Origin: UBA2428 sp002343545
GTDB lineage: Bacteria; Bdellovibrionota; UBA2428
Assembly (NCBI GenBank): GCA_937952285.1
Contig: CALFZE010000015.1
Span: 1-64,000 of the forward strand
Direction: 5' to 3'
DNA: 64,000 nt
Position 1 is the first letter of the stretch. Each line of letters starts with the position of its first letter. The position numbers and the translations under genes are program-made. Below the pieces are notes generated by a model. That model had not been told where the DNA came from. It worked only from the letters and a program-made list of their open reading frames with translations, and made no database searches. Of this stretch, positions 8,859 through 17,953 are shown in pieces.

Positions 8859-9778
8859 AGCGAAACCTCCGCGGGAACGGCGGGGGCGGACTTCGGTCCC
8901 CGCAGCATGTTCTCGATGAAAAACTCCCCGGCCTTGTAGCTCGAGCGCACGAGCGGGCCCGAGGCGACGTAGGCGAAGCCCATCGCCTCGCCCTCGCGGC
9001 GCCAGGCCTCGAACTTGTCGGGGTGAACGAACTCCGCGACCGCGAGGTGACGCGGCGTCGGCTGCAAGTACTGGCCGAAGGTCAAAACGTCGCAGCCCAC
9101 TTCGCGCAGATCACGCATGCAAGCGCGCACTTCGTCGTCCGTCTCGCCCAGGCCCAGCATGATCGAGGATTTCGTGAGCGCGCGATGGCCCGCTTCCGCG
9201 GCCGCGCGCTTGTACGTGTCGAGCACGTCGAGCGACTGGCGGTAGCCCGCCCGGGGATCGCGCACGGTCTTTTGCAGACGCTCCACCGTCTCGACGTTGT
9301 GGGCGAGGACGTCGGCGCCGGAGCGCGCCATCTCGCGCACGCATTCCAGGTTGCCGCGCCAATCGGGCGTGAGGACTTCGACGAGCAACTCGGGGTTGCG
9401 CGCCTTCGAAAGCTGAACCGTCTTCACGAAATGCGAAACGCCTTGGTCCGGCAGATCGTCGCGATCGACCGAGGTCAAGACGATGTACTTGAGCCCAAGC
9501 CCCTTGACGCTGTCGGCGATCTTCTCGGGTTCGTGGGGATCGAGTTGCATGCGGGGATTGCCGGTGGTGACCGCGCAGAACTTGCAGCCGCGCGTGCAAA
9601 TATCGCCCAGGAGCATGAAGGTCGCCGTGCCCCCCGACCAGCACTCGCCGATGTTCGGGCAACGAGCTTCTTCGCAAACCGTGTGGAGCTTCCTGTCGGC
9701 GATTAAAGCCTTGAGGTGCTTGAAGTTTTCCCCACCGGGAGCTTTGACTCTTAACCAGTCCGGCTTGGCCGTTTGCAT
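8855..9778 (-). CDS. lipA: Lipoyl synthase LipA
   Basis: Radical-SAM enzyme that inserts two sulfurs into octanoyl-lysine. 307 residues. The auxiliary cluster ligands are Cys35, Cys40 and Cys46 (CEEARCPNIGEC) and the radical-SAM triad is Cys61, Cys65 and Cys68 (CTRGCKFC). The C-terminal RSSY (278-281) provides the serine ligand of the sacrificial auxiliary cluster. First gene of the seven-gene minus-strand operon; the promoter should lie in the 104-bp gap to the divergent PilZ gene (9779-9882). Confidence 0.96.
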   Translation of the reverse strand: MQTAKPDWLRVKAPGGENFKHLKALIADRKLHTVCEEARCPNIGECWSGGTATFMLLGDICTRGCKFCAVTTGNPRMQLDPHEPEKIADSVKGLGLKYIVLTSVDRDDLPDQGVSHFVKTVQLSKARNPELLVEVLTPDWRGNLECVREMARSGADVLAHNVETVERLQKTVRDPRAGYRQSLDVLDTYKRAAAEAGHRALTKSSIMLGLGETDDEVRACMRDLREVGCDVLTFGQYLQPTPRHLAVAEFVHPDKFEAWRREGEAMGFAYVASGPLVRSSYKAGEFFIENMLRGPKSAPAVPAEVSL

Positions 9779-9882
9779 GACCTTTCGGGTTTCATACGAA
9801 GGCCGCGAGGGGTCAAGGCCGGATTGGCAACGCCTTGCGTCATAACTCGAATTCCCCGCGCTTCCTCGTTAGAGTACTCGGC

Positions 9883-10731
9883 ATGAGAAAAGTCCTTGTC
9901 GTCAAGAACCGCAGCCAACTCGACGTGGGCCGCTTCCTCGCCCAGTTCCGCGAGTCCCTCGGACCGCAGGCACCGGATTTCCAAAGCGACGTCCTGGACT
10001 CGCTCGCCGAGGTTCCGCAGTGGTTCGCGAAGCACGCTTCGCCGAGCCTCGCCTTCGTCGACTGGGGCCAGGAGTCCCGCAAGGCCGTGGACCCCAAACA
10101 CCTCGAGCAGGCCTTGAACGGGATGCGGACCCTGGACCCGCACCTCTCGCTCATTCTTTTGACCGAGGCCATGCCCGAGTCGCAGGAAACCATGCACTGG
10201 CTGGACCGCGGGGCGACGGGCCTGCTCGCCCGTGACTTCACCCCCGGCCAAGTCACGGACGCCCTCGCCGAAATCCTCGGACGCAAGCTCGCCGTGGAAC
10301 GCCCTCGTCACGCCCGCGTGCCGGGCCACCACAAGGTCATCCTTCGCGCCGCGAGTCTCGAGCAAGGCGTCGTCTCGGAGACGCTCAACATCGGCACGGG
10401 CGGCCTTTTCGCCCGCACGATCCCGGAAGGCGCCAAGACCGGCGACCGCGTCGACTTCGAGCTGCACCTGACGACGGGGATCGGCGGGAACGATACCCAG
10501 ATCGAGGTTCCCGCGGCCGTCCGTCGCGTGAACGAGGAGAGCGGCGTGGGCCTTCCCAAAGGGCAAATCCTGCGCGGCAGCGGCTTCATCGTGTGGATCC
10601 GCCGTACGCCGGCGGCGGGCCTGGCCGAAGGGCTCGGCCTCCAGTTCGATCACCTCGACGACGACGCCCGCAAAACCCTCGACCATTTCATCATGGCCCA
10701 CCGGGTCCGCGCCTTCATCCCGCTCTCCTGA
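9883..10731 (+). CDS. Receiver-like/PilZ domain protein
   Basis: 282 residues from the Met at 9883 (an earlier frame start at 9835 overlaps the likely promoter). Residues 1-130 have a response-regulator-like pattern (MRKVLVVKNRSQ; LAFVDWG; LSLILLTEAMP; ATGLLARDF), and the Asp of FVDW stands at the phospho-acceptor position; the acidic pair near residue 10 is not seen, so it may not be phosphorylated. Residues about 145-275 are a PilZ domain with the cyclic-di-GMP signature RPRHAR and, later, NIGTGG (D/N-x-S/T-x-x-G). Likely a c-di-GMP effector. Divergent from lipA; a GTG-start oxidoreductase follows 4 bp after its stop. Confidence 0.75.
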   Translation: MRKVLVVKNRSQLDVGRFLAQFRESLGPQAPDFQSDVLDSLAEVPQWFAKHASPSLAFVDWGQESRKAVDPKHLEQALNGMRTLDPHLSLILLTEAMPESQETMHWLDRGATGLLARDFTPGQVTDALAEILGRKLAVERPRHARVPGHHKVILRAASLEQGVVSETLNIGTGGLFARTIPEGAKTGDRVDFELHLTTGIGGNDTQIEVPAAVRRVNEESGVGLPKGQILRGSGFIVWIRRTPAAGLAEGLGLQFDHLDDDARKTLDHFIMAHRVRAFIPLS

Positions 10732-10735
10732 TGCC

Positions 10736-11935
10736 GTGAACCTCGCCCAACGGACCCCGCACGTCGTGATCGTAGGCGCCGGCTACGCCGGGCTGCCGTG
10801 CGCGCTCGAGCTCGCGCGCCAGAAGAACGCCAAGCGCACCCGGATCACGCTCGTGAACCGGGAACCGCGGCAGGAGCTCGTCTGCGATCTTTACCGCGCG
10901 CTTCGTAACGGGCGCCCGGAGCTCTTTCCCTTCCTCAAGACACTTCGCAAGCACGGCATCCACTTCGTCGAGGGGAGCGCCCACGGCTTCGAGCCCGAAG
11001 CCAAGCTCCTGCACGTGCGCGGGGACCGGGCGCAAAGCATCGCCTACGACGAGCTCGTCGTGGCCACGGGAAGCAAGGCCAAGTTGCCGCAGATCGACGG
11101 GCTCCAAGAACTTTTGGACGGCCCTTCGCCCCTGGACCGTCGCGTGTTCCTGTTCCGCAACAACACCCAGGTCCAAGCCTTGCGGCTCGCGCTGCGACGG
11201 ATCGACTGGAGTCCGGAAAGTCGGCCGGGCGGGCGGGACCTCTTTTGCGTCATCGTCGGCGCGGGCACGACGGGACTCGAAGTCGCGGGCGAGCTCGCCA
11301 CCTTTCGTGGGCGCAATCCGGCCTGCCGGATCGTGCTCGTCGACGGCAAGCCCGACATCCTGCCGGACTTTCCGATGCTCGCGCGTAACATCTACAAGCG
11401 CGACCTGCGACGGGCCCGGGTCGAAACGGTCCTCGGCTCGCCCGCGACCAAGTTGACCGAGAAAGAGCTGCACATCGAGAACGGGCAGGTCATCCCTTGG
11501 GACCTGCTCATCCTCTGCTCGGGCGGGCGTTCCACGAGCACGCTACGCGCTTTCGGCCCGGCGGCCTCGGACGAGGGGCTCGCCGCGAGCGCCAACCTCG
11601 GCATCGCGGGCTGGCCGCACCACCACGTCATCGGCGATCTGGCGCGACCCGACGGGGTCGGCCTCCCGCTCACGGCGCAGCTCGCCGGCCAGTCGGGACG
11701 CTTCGTGGCGCGAAAGATCGCGGCCGCGCTTTCGACCGGCCGAACGCCGCGCGATGCCTTCGAAGCGAACGACCTGGGCTCGCTCGTGAGCTTCGGCCCC
11801 TACGCGGGCGTCGGGCGACTCGGTGGCGCGCCGGAAAGTCCGCTGGGTCGTCTCGTTTCGCCCTTCGTCTTCGGCCCGCCCGTGGACGAGCTCAAACGGG
11901 CCGCGAAGATCCGTTATTTGTGGGGTTTGCGTTAA
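10736..11935 (+). CDS. NAD(P)/FAD-dependent oxidoreductase, type-II NADH dehydrogenase-like
   Basis: 399 residues from a GTG at 10736; the nearby ATG at 10732 reads into a stop after two codons. Two Rossmann motifs: FAD site VIVGAGYAGLPCALELA near the N-terminus and NAD(P)H site CVIVGAGTTGLEVAGELA around 165. The late segment HHHVIGDLARPDGVGLPLTAQLA matches the conserved GD..... LP.tAQ.A region of NDH-2/sulfide:quinone-type enzymes. It may pass electrons to quinones at the membrane face. It is 4 bp downstream of the PilZ gene and probably co-transcribed. Confidence 0.75.
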   Translation: MNLAQRTPHVVIVGAGYAGLPCALELARQKNAKRTRITLVNREPRQELVCDLYRALRNGRPELFPFLKTLRKHGIHFVEGSAHGFEPEAKLLHVRGDRAQSIAYDELVVATGSKAKLPQIDGLQELLDGPSPLDRRVFLFRNNTQVQALRLALRRIDWSPESRPGGRDLFCVIVGAGTTGLEVAGELATFRGRNPACRIVLVDGKPDILPDFPMLARNIYKRDLRRARVETVLGSPATKLTEKELHIENGQVIPWDLLILCSGGRSTSTLRAFGPAASDEGLAASANLGIAGWPHHHVIGDLARPDGVGLPLTAQLAGQSGRFVARKIAAALSTGRTPRDAFEANDLGSLVSFGPYAGVGRLGGAPESPLGRLVSPFVFGPPVDELKRAAKIRYLWGLR

Positions 11936-11974
11936 GTCCTCATCTCGTCCTCGGGCGCATCCGAAAAGGGGTGC

Positions 11975-14008
11975 ATGCCTTTTCGCGATCGTCTCGTCTC
12001 GCGCGCCCTTCTTCTTTCCTCCGTCGTTCAGCCGATCCCCTCCGCCCGGGGCAACGAAGCGGTCGAAACGGCGGTGACCAAGCCGGGGCACGGCGGAAAC
12101 GCGCAGACCGAAGAGGGCGTCGCGGATACCTTCTGCGGTCATCAAGTCGATGTCGCCAAGCTCGACGCCTTCCGCCGCCAAGCCTTCGAGGCCTACGACC
12201 AAGCGCAGAACCTCGCCTCGAGCCCCGCCGAGGCGCACGAACGCTTCAAGCAATGGCTGAAGGGCAAACTCGATCGCAAAGAGGTCGACGCTCGCGAGGT
12301 CATTCAGGTCTACGCCGAAACTCGGATGATCTCCGAAGGAAGAGCCACGGCGAGCGTGGACGAGTACCAGGCCTTTCCCGAGGTGACCGAAGCGACCCGT
12401 GATTTCAAACTCTCGTTCGAACGTTTTCGTTCCTACGCCGCGCTGCAGGTCAATCCGCCTTCGCATCCGGACTTTCCGAACGAGGAGACCGACGCCAAGC
12501 ATCGCGCGGCCCACCAAGCCGCCGTCGACAGCGGCGCCGTCCAAGTCGACCAGAAGGACTACCTCTACCTCTTCACTTTTCGCCGGGAGCGGGTCGCGCT
12601 CCCGCCGGGAACCTACGCGGATCCGGCGCGCAAGGTGGAGGGGCCGACCGAGCTTCCCTCGCAAAACTTGAGCGCCTTTCAAGAAGACGTCGTCCGGAAA
12701 CTCAACGCCCTCACGCAAAGGGTGAACGCCTTGATCGACTCGCTCGACGTCCCGCCCGAAGAAAAGCAAGCGCGCCGCGAAGCCCTCACGGGCTGGAGCC
12801 ACGGGATTGCCTCGAAGACGATATCGATCGTCAACGGCCAGGCCGACCGTGATTGGCTCGAGTCGCAGGACCGCGCCCTCAGCGCGCTCCTTATGACCGA
12901 GGTCACGCTCATGGCCCTTCCGACCGGCCTAGTCGCGAAAGGCGCCCGCGGCGCCACCCAAGGCGCCAAGGCGACGGAAGGATTCACCGCGGCCGTCGCC
13001 GCGGCGAGGCTCGCGGACCGAGTCCGCAGCGGAGTTCAGAAAGCGCCGGCGCTCCTGCAAGCCGGCATGGCCTTCGGGCAACTCTCCCGGATGACGGACG
13101 CCCTCTCGAGCGAGGACCGGGCCTGCGGTTACGCGCAAGCGGCGCTTCGCGACGGAAGCCTTGCCAAGTACGGGCTCTACTCCATGATCGGGGGGACGGT
13201 GCTGGGCCTCGGCATGAAAACGGCCGCCGCGACCGCGACGCTTCTCCTGGGCCGCGCGCCCCGAGCCCTCGCGATCACGAAAGCGGCGGGCAACGTGTTG
13301 CTCGCCGGCGCGCTTTCCAAGCCCCTCGTCGAGAAGGGGCTCGACGAGCGAGCCGCCGCCGAGGAATACGCTCGGGAGGCCGCGCGTCTCGAGGCCGCGG
13401 GCGACGTCGAAGGCGCGGCCGCGCAACGTCGCCTCGCCCTCGAGTCGAAAGTGCGCATGGCCGGGGCCGCCACCGGCGTCCTCACCATCTCGGCGGGCTC
13501 GATAATCGGTTCCATGAAAGCCCTCCAATCCGGCACGCCTCGCCCTCCCTCGGGTCCGCCGCCGCCCGCCCAACCGAAGCCGGCGCCCAAGCCGACGGCC
13601 GAAACCGCCACGCCGCCGTCCCCAAGAAGCAAGGGCGAACAAGTCCGAAAAGATCTACAAGATCTCAGAAGTTCCGGACTCTTTAGCGGCCGCAATCCCA
13701 CTCCCGAGGAACAGACGGCCCTCGCCGCGATCCGCCAGGAAATCGGTACCGGAGCTCCGATCGCGGACGCGATCCAGACCCACCCGATTTGGGTGAATCT
13801 TCGTGCGCTGAACACCTCCGGAGATAAAAGTTTCGCCGAAACCCTGATCGCCCTGCGCGCGATAGGCGCCTACATCCTCAGGACGATACCCAACGCGTCC
13901 GACGACACGAAATCCTCGCGTCTTGCCGCCGCCTATGAATACTGGATCTCGAACGGCCGCCCCCCGATCAGCCGTAGTTTCCTGGTCGAAACATTGGGAT
14001 CGCCCTAG
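11975..14008 (+). CDS. Large exported or membrane-associated protein of unknown function
   Basis: 677 residues. The N-terminus (MPFRDRLVSRALLLSSVVQP) may be a signal sequence. Residues about 55-290 are mostly charged and helical. Residues about 305-500 contain several Ala/Gly-rich hydrophobic helices (for example LLMTEVTLMALPTGLVA, GLYSMIGGTVLGLGM, GVLTISAGSIIGSM) that could be membrane segments. A Pro-rich linker follows (about 512-545), then a small C-terminal helical region. No recognised family. The layout (helical body, Pro linker, small tail) resembles effector-like exported proteins, but nothing in the sequence assigns a role. Confidence 0.65.
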   Translation: MPFRDRLVSRALLLSSVVQPIPSARGNEAVETAVTKPGHGGNAQTEEGVADTFCGHQVDVAKLDAFRRQAFEAYDQAQNLASSPAEAHERFKQWLKGKLDRKEVDAREVIQVYAETRMISEGRATASVDEYQAFPEVTEATRDFKLSFERFRSYAALQVNPPSHPDFPNEETDAKHRAAHQAAVDSGAVQVDQKDYLYLFTFRRERVALPPGTYADPARKVEGPTELPSQNLSAFQEDVVRKLNALTQRVNALIDSLDVPPEEKQARREALTGWSHGIASKTISIVNGQADRDWLESQDRALSALLMTEVTLMALPTGLVAKGARGATQGAKATEGFTAAVAAARLADRVRSGVQKAPALLQAGMAFGQLSRMTDALSSEDRACGYAQAALRDGSLAKYGLYSMIGGTVLGLGMKTAAATATLLLGRAPRALAITKAAGNVLLAGALSKPLVEKGLDERAAAEEYAREAARLEAAGDVEGAAAQRRLALESKVRMAGAATGVLTISAGSIIGSMKALQSGTPRPPSGPPPPAQPKPAPKPTAETATPPSPRSKGEQVRKDLQDLRSSGLFSGRNPTPEEQTALAAIRQEIGTGAPIADAIQTHPIWVNLRALNTSGDKSFAETLIALRAIGAYILRTIPNASDDTKSSRLAAAYEYWISNGRPPISRSFLVETLGSP

Positions 14009-14024
14009 TCCCGGGGAAGCCGCG

Positions 14025-14663
14025 CTACTTGCTGCCGACGCGGCGGGCGCTGACCTCGAAGACCTGGCGGAGGCCGTCGGCTTCGACGGCGGAGAATTCC
14101 TTCGGGTGGTACTTCTCGTCGAACTCGAGCGTGATCTCGTTCACCGTGAGTCCGGGCGCGACGGCGACGAGCCGCAGCCGGTGCCGCGCGTTCGCGAAGC
14201 GCAGCTCCGTGCGGAAAAAGCGATCGAGCAGGAACTCCTCGACCGGCTTGCGCTCGAGGCTCATGAGCGTGGACCAGAGCCACTCGCCGACTTTCCCTTC
14301 GACGCGATTGGGTCCCACCGGCGCCCCGGGCGATCCGCGCCCCTTCGGGTACTTCACGATCGTCATCGTGGCCTTGTCCATGCGGAAGTCGTAAGGATCG
14401 CGGCCGAAGTACTGAAACGAAATAAAGTCGGGATGCCGGAACTTGAGCGTCCCCGAGCCGAGCTCCGGTTTCGCGGGCGCCGCGCCCTTCTTCTTGGGCG
14501 GCGCGAAACTCTGCACCCTTCCCTCCAAGGTCACGTCGGGGTTCTCGCGAAAGACCTTCGAGAGAAGATCGCGGGCCGCGCCGAAACCCTGCGGCGTCGC
14601 GTGCGCCGCGAGCGAAAGACCCGATCCCAGGATAACGAGGAGTTGCCTTCGCCAGCGTGCCAT
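14025..14663 (-). CDS. Exported LolA-like outer-membrane lipoprotein carrier protein
   Basis: 212 residues with a signal peptide (MARWRRQLLVILGSGLSLAA, then HA). The pattern is LolA-like: an early RVQSF strand, GTLKFRHPDFISFQYFG in place of the usual G.l.w..P..fr..Y, then DPYDFRMDKATMTIVKYPKG for the dg..vwiYdp segment, and GLTVNEITLEFDEKY. LolA carries lipoproteins across the periplasm. Similarity is judged by pattern only, and LolA-like proteins with other jobs are common, so the assignment is moderate. Convergent with the preceding gene (16-bp gap) and divergent from the lysozyme-like lipoprotein gene. Confidence 0.5.
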   Translation of the reverse strand: MARWRRQLLVILGSGLSLAAHATPQGFGAARDLLSKVFRENPDVTLEGRVQSFAPPKKKGAAPAKPELGSGTLKFRHPDFISFQYFGRDPYDFRMDKATMTIVKYPKGRGSPGAPVGPNRVEGKVGEWLWSTLMSLERKPVEEFLLDRFFRTELRFANARHRLRLVAVAPGLTVNEITLEFDEKYHPKEFSAVEADGLRQVFEVSARRVGSK

Positions 14664-14754
14664 TCCCCGGAGTCTACTGTGAGCGAGGCGCGAGCGTAAG
14701 GTGAAGTTTTCGCGAAGCGGCTCGGAAAAGCCCGACGTGCGCTAAAATCAACGG

Positions 14755-15645
14755 ATGAAGCCGCGTCAGGCCTATTTGCTTTCGACGGTCCTGGCCTTCT
14801 CGCTCACCCGCTGCACGCCGATCGGCGCCAACTCGGCCTTCCAAGGCCAAGCCGCGGGACGCGCTTCGGCCTCGCACGGAGGCCCCCAGACCGAAGAGAG
14901 CGACGGCCACTTCCGCATCTTCGGATTCGGCGCAAGATCCAAGTCCTCGGCGGCGATCTTCGATTGGGACGACCAAACCGGCCGGCAAGGGGGCTGGAAC
15001 GCGCAGTACTATTCGCTCATCGAGCAGGAGGCCGCGCGCTTCCCCCTTCTCTTCGGCGGCGGGGCGAACCCGCTCGGTCGTCTTTGCCCCAACTTCTCCA
15101 CCTTCGGGTACGACGATCAGAGAAAAATCTGGGCCCGCGTGCTGGCGGCCCACGCCTTCGCCGAATCCTCCTACGATCCCAGCGTCAACGGAGGGGAATC
15201 CGTGCAGAAGGAACGTGCCGTCGGGCTCTGGCAGATCTCGCCGAACTCGCGCGGCTTCGGCTGCGAATGGAGCCCGAACGACTCGACCGCGTTGAGCCAA
15301 ATCAAGACGGACGTCGCCAAGAACATACGTTGCGTCTTCCGTTTCTACACTCACCGGATCCAGCGGGGAAAGCCGATCTACGGCGAGGTCAAGGACCTCC
15401 GCACGCCGGCCGGCGAGCCCGACGACGGTTTACACTGGTCGGTGCTGCAGGTCGGCAACAAGTTCGAGTCCAAGTTCGTGCCGCTCTTCAAACGCTTCGT
15501 TCCCGAATGCCAAAGCCTCATCTCGGGAACGAGAAACAAAGTGAACGGACTCGACGTCAATCGGCTTCAAAACCTGCCGGCCACGAATATTCCGCTGACG
15601 CCTCAGCTCGCCCCCAAGGTCGACCCCAAAGCGATCACGACCTAG
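14755..15645 (+). CDS. Exported lysozyme-like/transglycosylase-like protein, probable lipoprotein
   Basis: 296 residues. The hydrophobic leader ends in LTRC (Cys20), lipobox-like although Arg before the Cys is unusual. Residues about 120-165 read FAESSYDPSVNGGES followed by AVGLWQISPNS, the pattern of a lytic-transglycosylase/lysozyme core (E-S-S near the catalytic Glu; GLWQI). Cys residues in the mature part (LCPNFS, FGCEWS, IRCVF, PECQS) suggest disulfides. The tail is polar. Probably a cell-wall enzyme or an inactive binding relative. Its last 11 bp overlap the convergent pepP gene. Confidence 0.6.
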   Translation: MKPRQAYLLSTVLAFSLTRCTPIGANSAFQGQAAGRASASHGGPQTEESDGHFRIFGFGARSKSSAAIFDWDDQTGRQGGWNAQYYSLIEQEAARFPLLFGGGANPLGRLCPNFSTFGYDDQRKIWARVLAAHAFAESSYDPSVNGGESVQKERAVGLWQISPNSRGFGCEWSPNDSTALSQIKTDVAKNIRCVFRFYTHRIQRGKPIYGEVKDLRTPAGEPDDGLHWSVLQVGNKFESKFVPLFKRFVPECQSLISGTRNKVNGLDVNRLQNLPATNIPLTPQLAPKVDPKAITT

Positions 15646-17020
15646 CGGATGCGTCTGGCTTGGCGCGCGTCACGCGACGTTCGATCTCGTCGGCGTAGCG
15701 GGGCAAGCCGGCCGTGAGGATCTCGGCCTTGCCCGAGGTCACCACGACGTCGTCCTCGATGCGCACGCCGATGCCGCGCCACTTCTCGTCGACGGTGTCG
15801 TCGTCCTCCATGAAGTAGAGGCCCGGTTCGATCGTGAAGACCATGCCCGGCTCGAGCTTGAGCGGGCGCGCCTTCGCGTCGACGTAGGGGCAAGGATCGT
15901 GGACGTCGAGCCCGAGCCAATGCCCGGTCCCGTGCGGGTAGTAGCGGAAGAACTTCTTCTCGGCCAAGTTCTCTTTCTTGGAACCCTTGAGGATGCCGAG
16001 ATCGACGAGCCCCGCGTTCAGCACTTCGCAGGCCTTCGCGTGCAGGCTCGCGTAGGGCGTGCCCTTCTTCGCGATCGCGAGCACCTCGGCGTGGGCCTCG
16101 CCCACGAGTTGCACGATCGCGCGCTGCTCGTCGCTGTAGCGACCGCCGACGGGCCAGGTGCGCGTAATGTCGCTCGCGTAGAAGTCGTACTCGCAACCCG
16201 CGTCGACGAGCAGCAGCTCGCCTTCCTTCATCGTACGGTTGTTGAAGTTGTAGTGCAGGACCGTCGCGTTCGGCCCCGACGCCGAGATCGTGTTGTAGGC
16301 CGGCGCGCGGCAGCCTTGGCGCATCCATTCGCCTTCGAGGATCGCCTGGGCCTCGTACTCGGTCATGCCGGGCTTCAAAGCTTCCCAGAGCTTCAGATGG
16401 GCCGCCACGTTGATGCGCGAGGACTTGCGCATCGTCGCGAGCTCTTCCTTGTCCTTGATCGTGCGCATCGGCGCGACGAGGTGCCACGAGTTGAAGATCC
16501 CCTCGAGGGGGAACTTGTGGGCGCGCAGGCGCGGCGAGAATTCCTTCACCGTCTTGCGGAGGAACTCGTCGTGCTCGGCGTAATCCGCGGCGTTCGAGTA
16601 GATGCGCGGCCCGACGCCGGCGTCGGGAACGGCGTGCAGCCATTTCAGGATCGTGGGACCGAGCTGCGAGATCTCGCCCGCCTCGTCGGCGTCCGTCATG
16701 CGGCCGGCGCGTTGGGGGCCGTAGCGGTAGCCGTTCCACTGCTCGAGGGCGCGATCGCGGGGCAACACGAAAAGGGCGAACTTCGTTTCGACGCGCGCCC
16801 CCTTCTTTTCCCGCCAGAGGAGGAACGCGGCTTCCGGCTCGGCGTATCCCGTCAAATAAAGGAAGGAGGAATCCGGCCGGTGGGCAAAATGGGCGTCGTA
16901 GTTCCGGATGACATGCGGCGCCGTGAAGAAGACGACAAGATCGCGATTCGGCACGAGATTCTCGGCCAGACGACGACGACGTTTTTCGTAGGTCGATTTT
17001 ACGTAGGAGAGTGGTATCAT
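15635..17020 (-). CDS. pepP: Xaa-Pro aminopeptidase (aminopeptidase P)
   Basis: 461 residues, close to PepP. The N-terminal AMP_N domain (residues 1-170; RPDSSFLYLTGYAEPEAAFLL) is followed by a pita-bread metallopeptidase domain. Dinuclear metal ligands are visible: LLVDAGCEYDFYASDITRTW (two Asp), the His of YPHGTGHWLGLDVHD, EPGLYF (Glu) and GVRIEDDVVV (Glu). It removes N-terminal residues preceding proline and acts in the cytoplasm. Start at 17020, just before the divergent exported gene. Confidence 0.93.
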   Translation of the reverse strand: MIPLSYVKSTYEKRRRRLAENLVPNRDLVVFFTAPHVIRNYDAHFAHRPDSSFLYLTGYAEPEAAFLLWREKKGARVETKFALFVLPRDRALEQWNGYRYGPQRAGRMTDADEAGEISQLGPTILKWLHAVPDAGVGPRIYSNAADYAEHDEFLRKTVKEFSPRLRAHKFPLEGIFNSWHLVAPMRTIKDKEELATMRKSSRINVAAHLKLWEALKPGMTEYEAQAILEGEWMRQGCRAPAYNTISASGPNATVLHYNFNNRTMKEGELLLVDAGCEYDFYASDITRTWPVGGRYSDEQRAIVQLVGEAHAEVLAIAKKGTPYASLHAKACEVLNAGLVDLGILKGSKKENLAEKKFFRYYPHGTGHWLGLDVHDPCPYVDAKARPLKLEPGMVFTIEPGLYFMEDDDTVDEKWRGIGVRIEDDVVVTSGKAEILTAGLPRYADEIERRVTRAKPDASARS

Positions 17021-17106
17021 GGTTTTCCGCCGCGTTTATTAAGGGGTTGGCTTTGCCCAACTTTTATCACGGTATCGGCAAAGATGGGAAACGGAGAAGG
17101 GGCAGC

Positions 17107-17934
17107 ATGAGAAGTCGTTTGTTCTCGAAAACGAAATTCGGAATCCTGGCGGTCTCGACCCTTTTGGGCTCCGCGAACGCCCAAGCCAACTCGAAGACGC
17201 CGGCGGCCGAAGAAGTCTCGGACCTTTCCCGCACCTCCGCCTCGGCCGGCCCGCGCCTGCGTAACCCCGGCGCGACGCTCAAGGCGATCTATCCCTCGAT
17301 GACCCGCTCCACGGAGCAAAGCTTCCTGCCCGCGCAGAACGGCGGATCGACCTTCGGCGGCCTCGTCGGACGTCTGTTGGGCGAAGCTCCGAAACGCGAG
17401 TTCGAAGGACTCGACGTGCGTCGCCATCTCTACCACGTCTTCGCGGGCGACCGTAAGGTCGGCGTCGCGCACGGCTCGACCGTCGACGTGCAGGGCCTCG
17501 ATCTGGACGTTTTCGTTTTCTACGACCCGACCGGCAAGATCCTCGACGTTCGTCTCGAGAACATGCCCGGCGCCGACGCGAACAAGCTCGCCGAAGCGCT
17601 CGTGCAGTTCCGCGGCCGCGACGCCACGGACTTCGAAGTGATCCGCGGTCGACGCGGTCGCATCGTTTCGCGCGGGGCCTTTCTCTCCCACGCGCGCCGG
17701 CCGGCCGATAGCCGCGTTCAGCCCGCCTTCGAGCGCGTTCTTCGTGCCGTGCGCTTCAACGCCGCCTTCATGGACGTCGCTTACTTCATCAAGGAACATC
17801 CCGATCTCGCCGACGACAACCGCATCGCGATGACCGAAGCGGTTTCGGGTCCGGAAGCCTTCATCCGTTCGCGCGAAGTCGCCGCGAACCAAGAGAAGAA
17901 GCCCGAGGAAAAAGGCACCAAGGCTCGGCCTTGA
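17107..17934 (+). CDS. Exported protein of unknown function
   Basis: 275 residues from the Met at 17107, which has an AGAAGGGG ribosome site before it and begins a signal peptide (MRSRLFSKTKFGILAVSTLL, then GSANAQA). The central part (VFAGDRKVGVAHGSTVDVQG and then LDVFVFYDPTGKILDV) has the shape of FMN-binding-like or related small beta domains, in which a glycine-rich strand precedes a D-x-x-G-K-I turn. The flavinylated Thr motif is not seen, so no cofactor is claimed. C-terminal tail is Lys/Glu-rich. A TTG-start membrane-anchored gene follows 19 bp later, suggesting an operon. Confidence 0.6.
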   Translation: MRSRLFSKTKFGILAVSTLLGSANAQANSKTPAAEEVSDLSRTSASAGPRLRNPGATLKAIYPSMTRSTEQSFLPAQNGGSTFGGLVGRLLGEAPKREFEGLDVRRHLYHVFAGDRKVGVAHGSTVDVQGLDLDVFVFYDPTGKILDVRLENMPGADANKLAEALVQFRGRDATDFEVIRGRRGRIVSRGAFLSHARRPADSRVQPAFERVLRAVRFNAAFMDVAYFIKEHPDLADDNRIAMTEAVSGPEAFIRSREVAANQEKKPEEKGTKARP

Positions 17935-17953
17935 TCCCGGGGGGCCGATCGTC

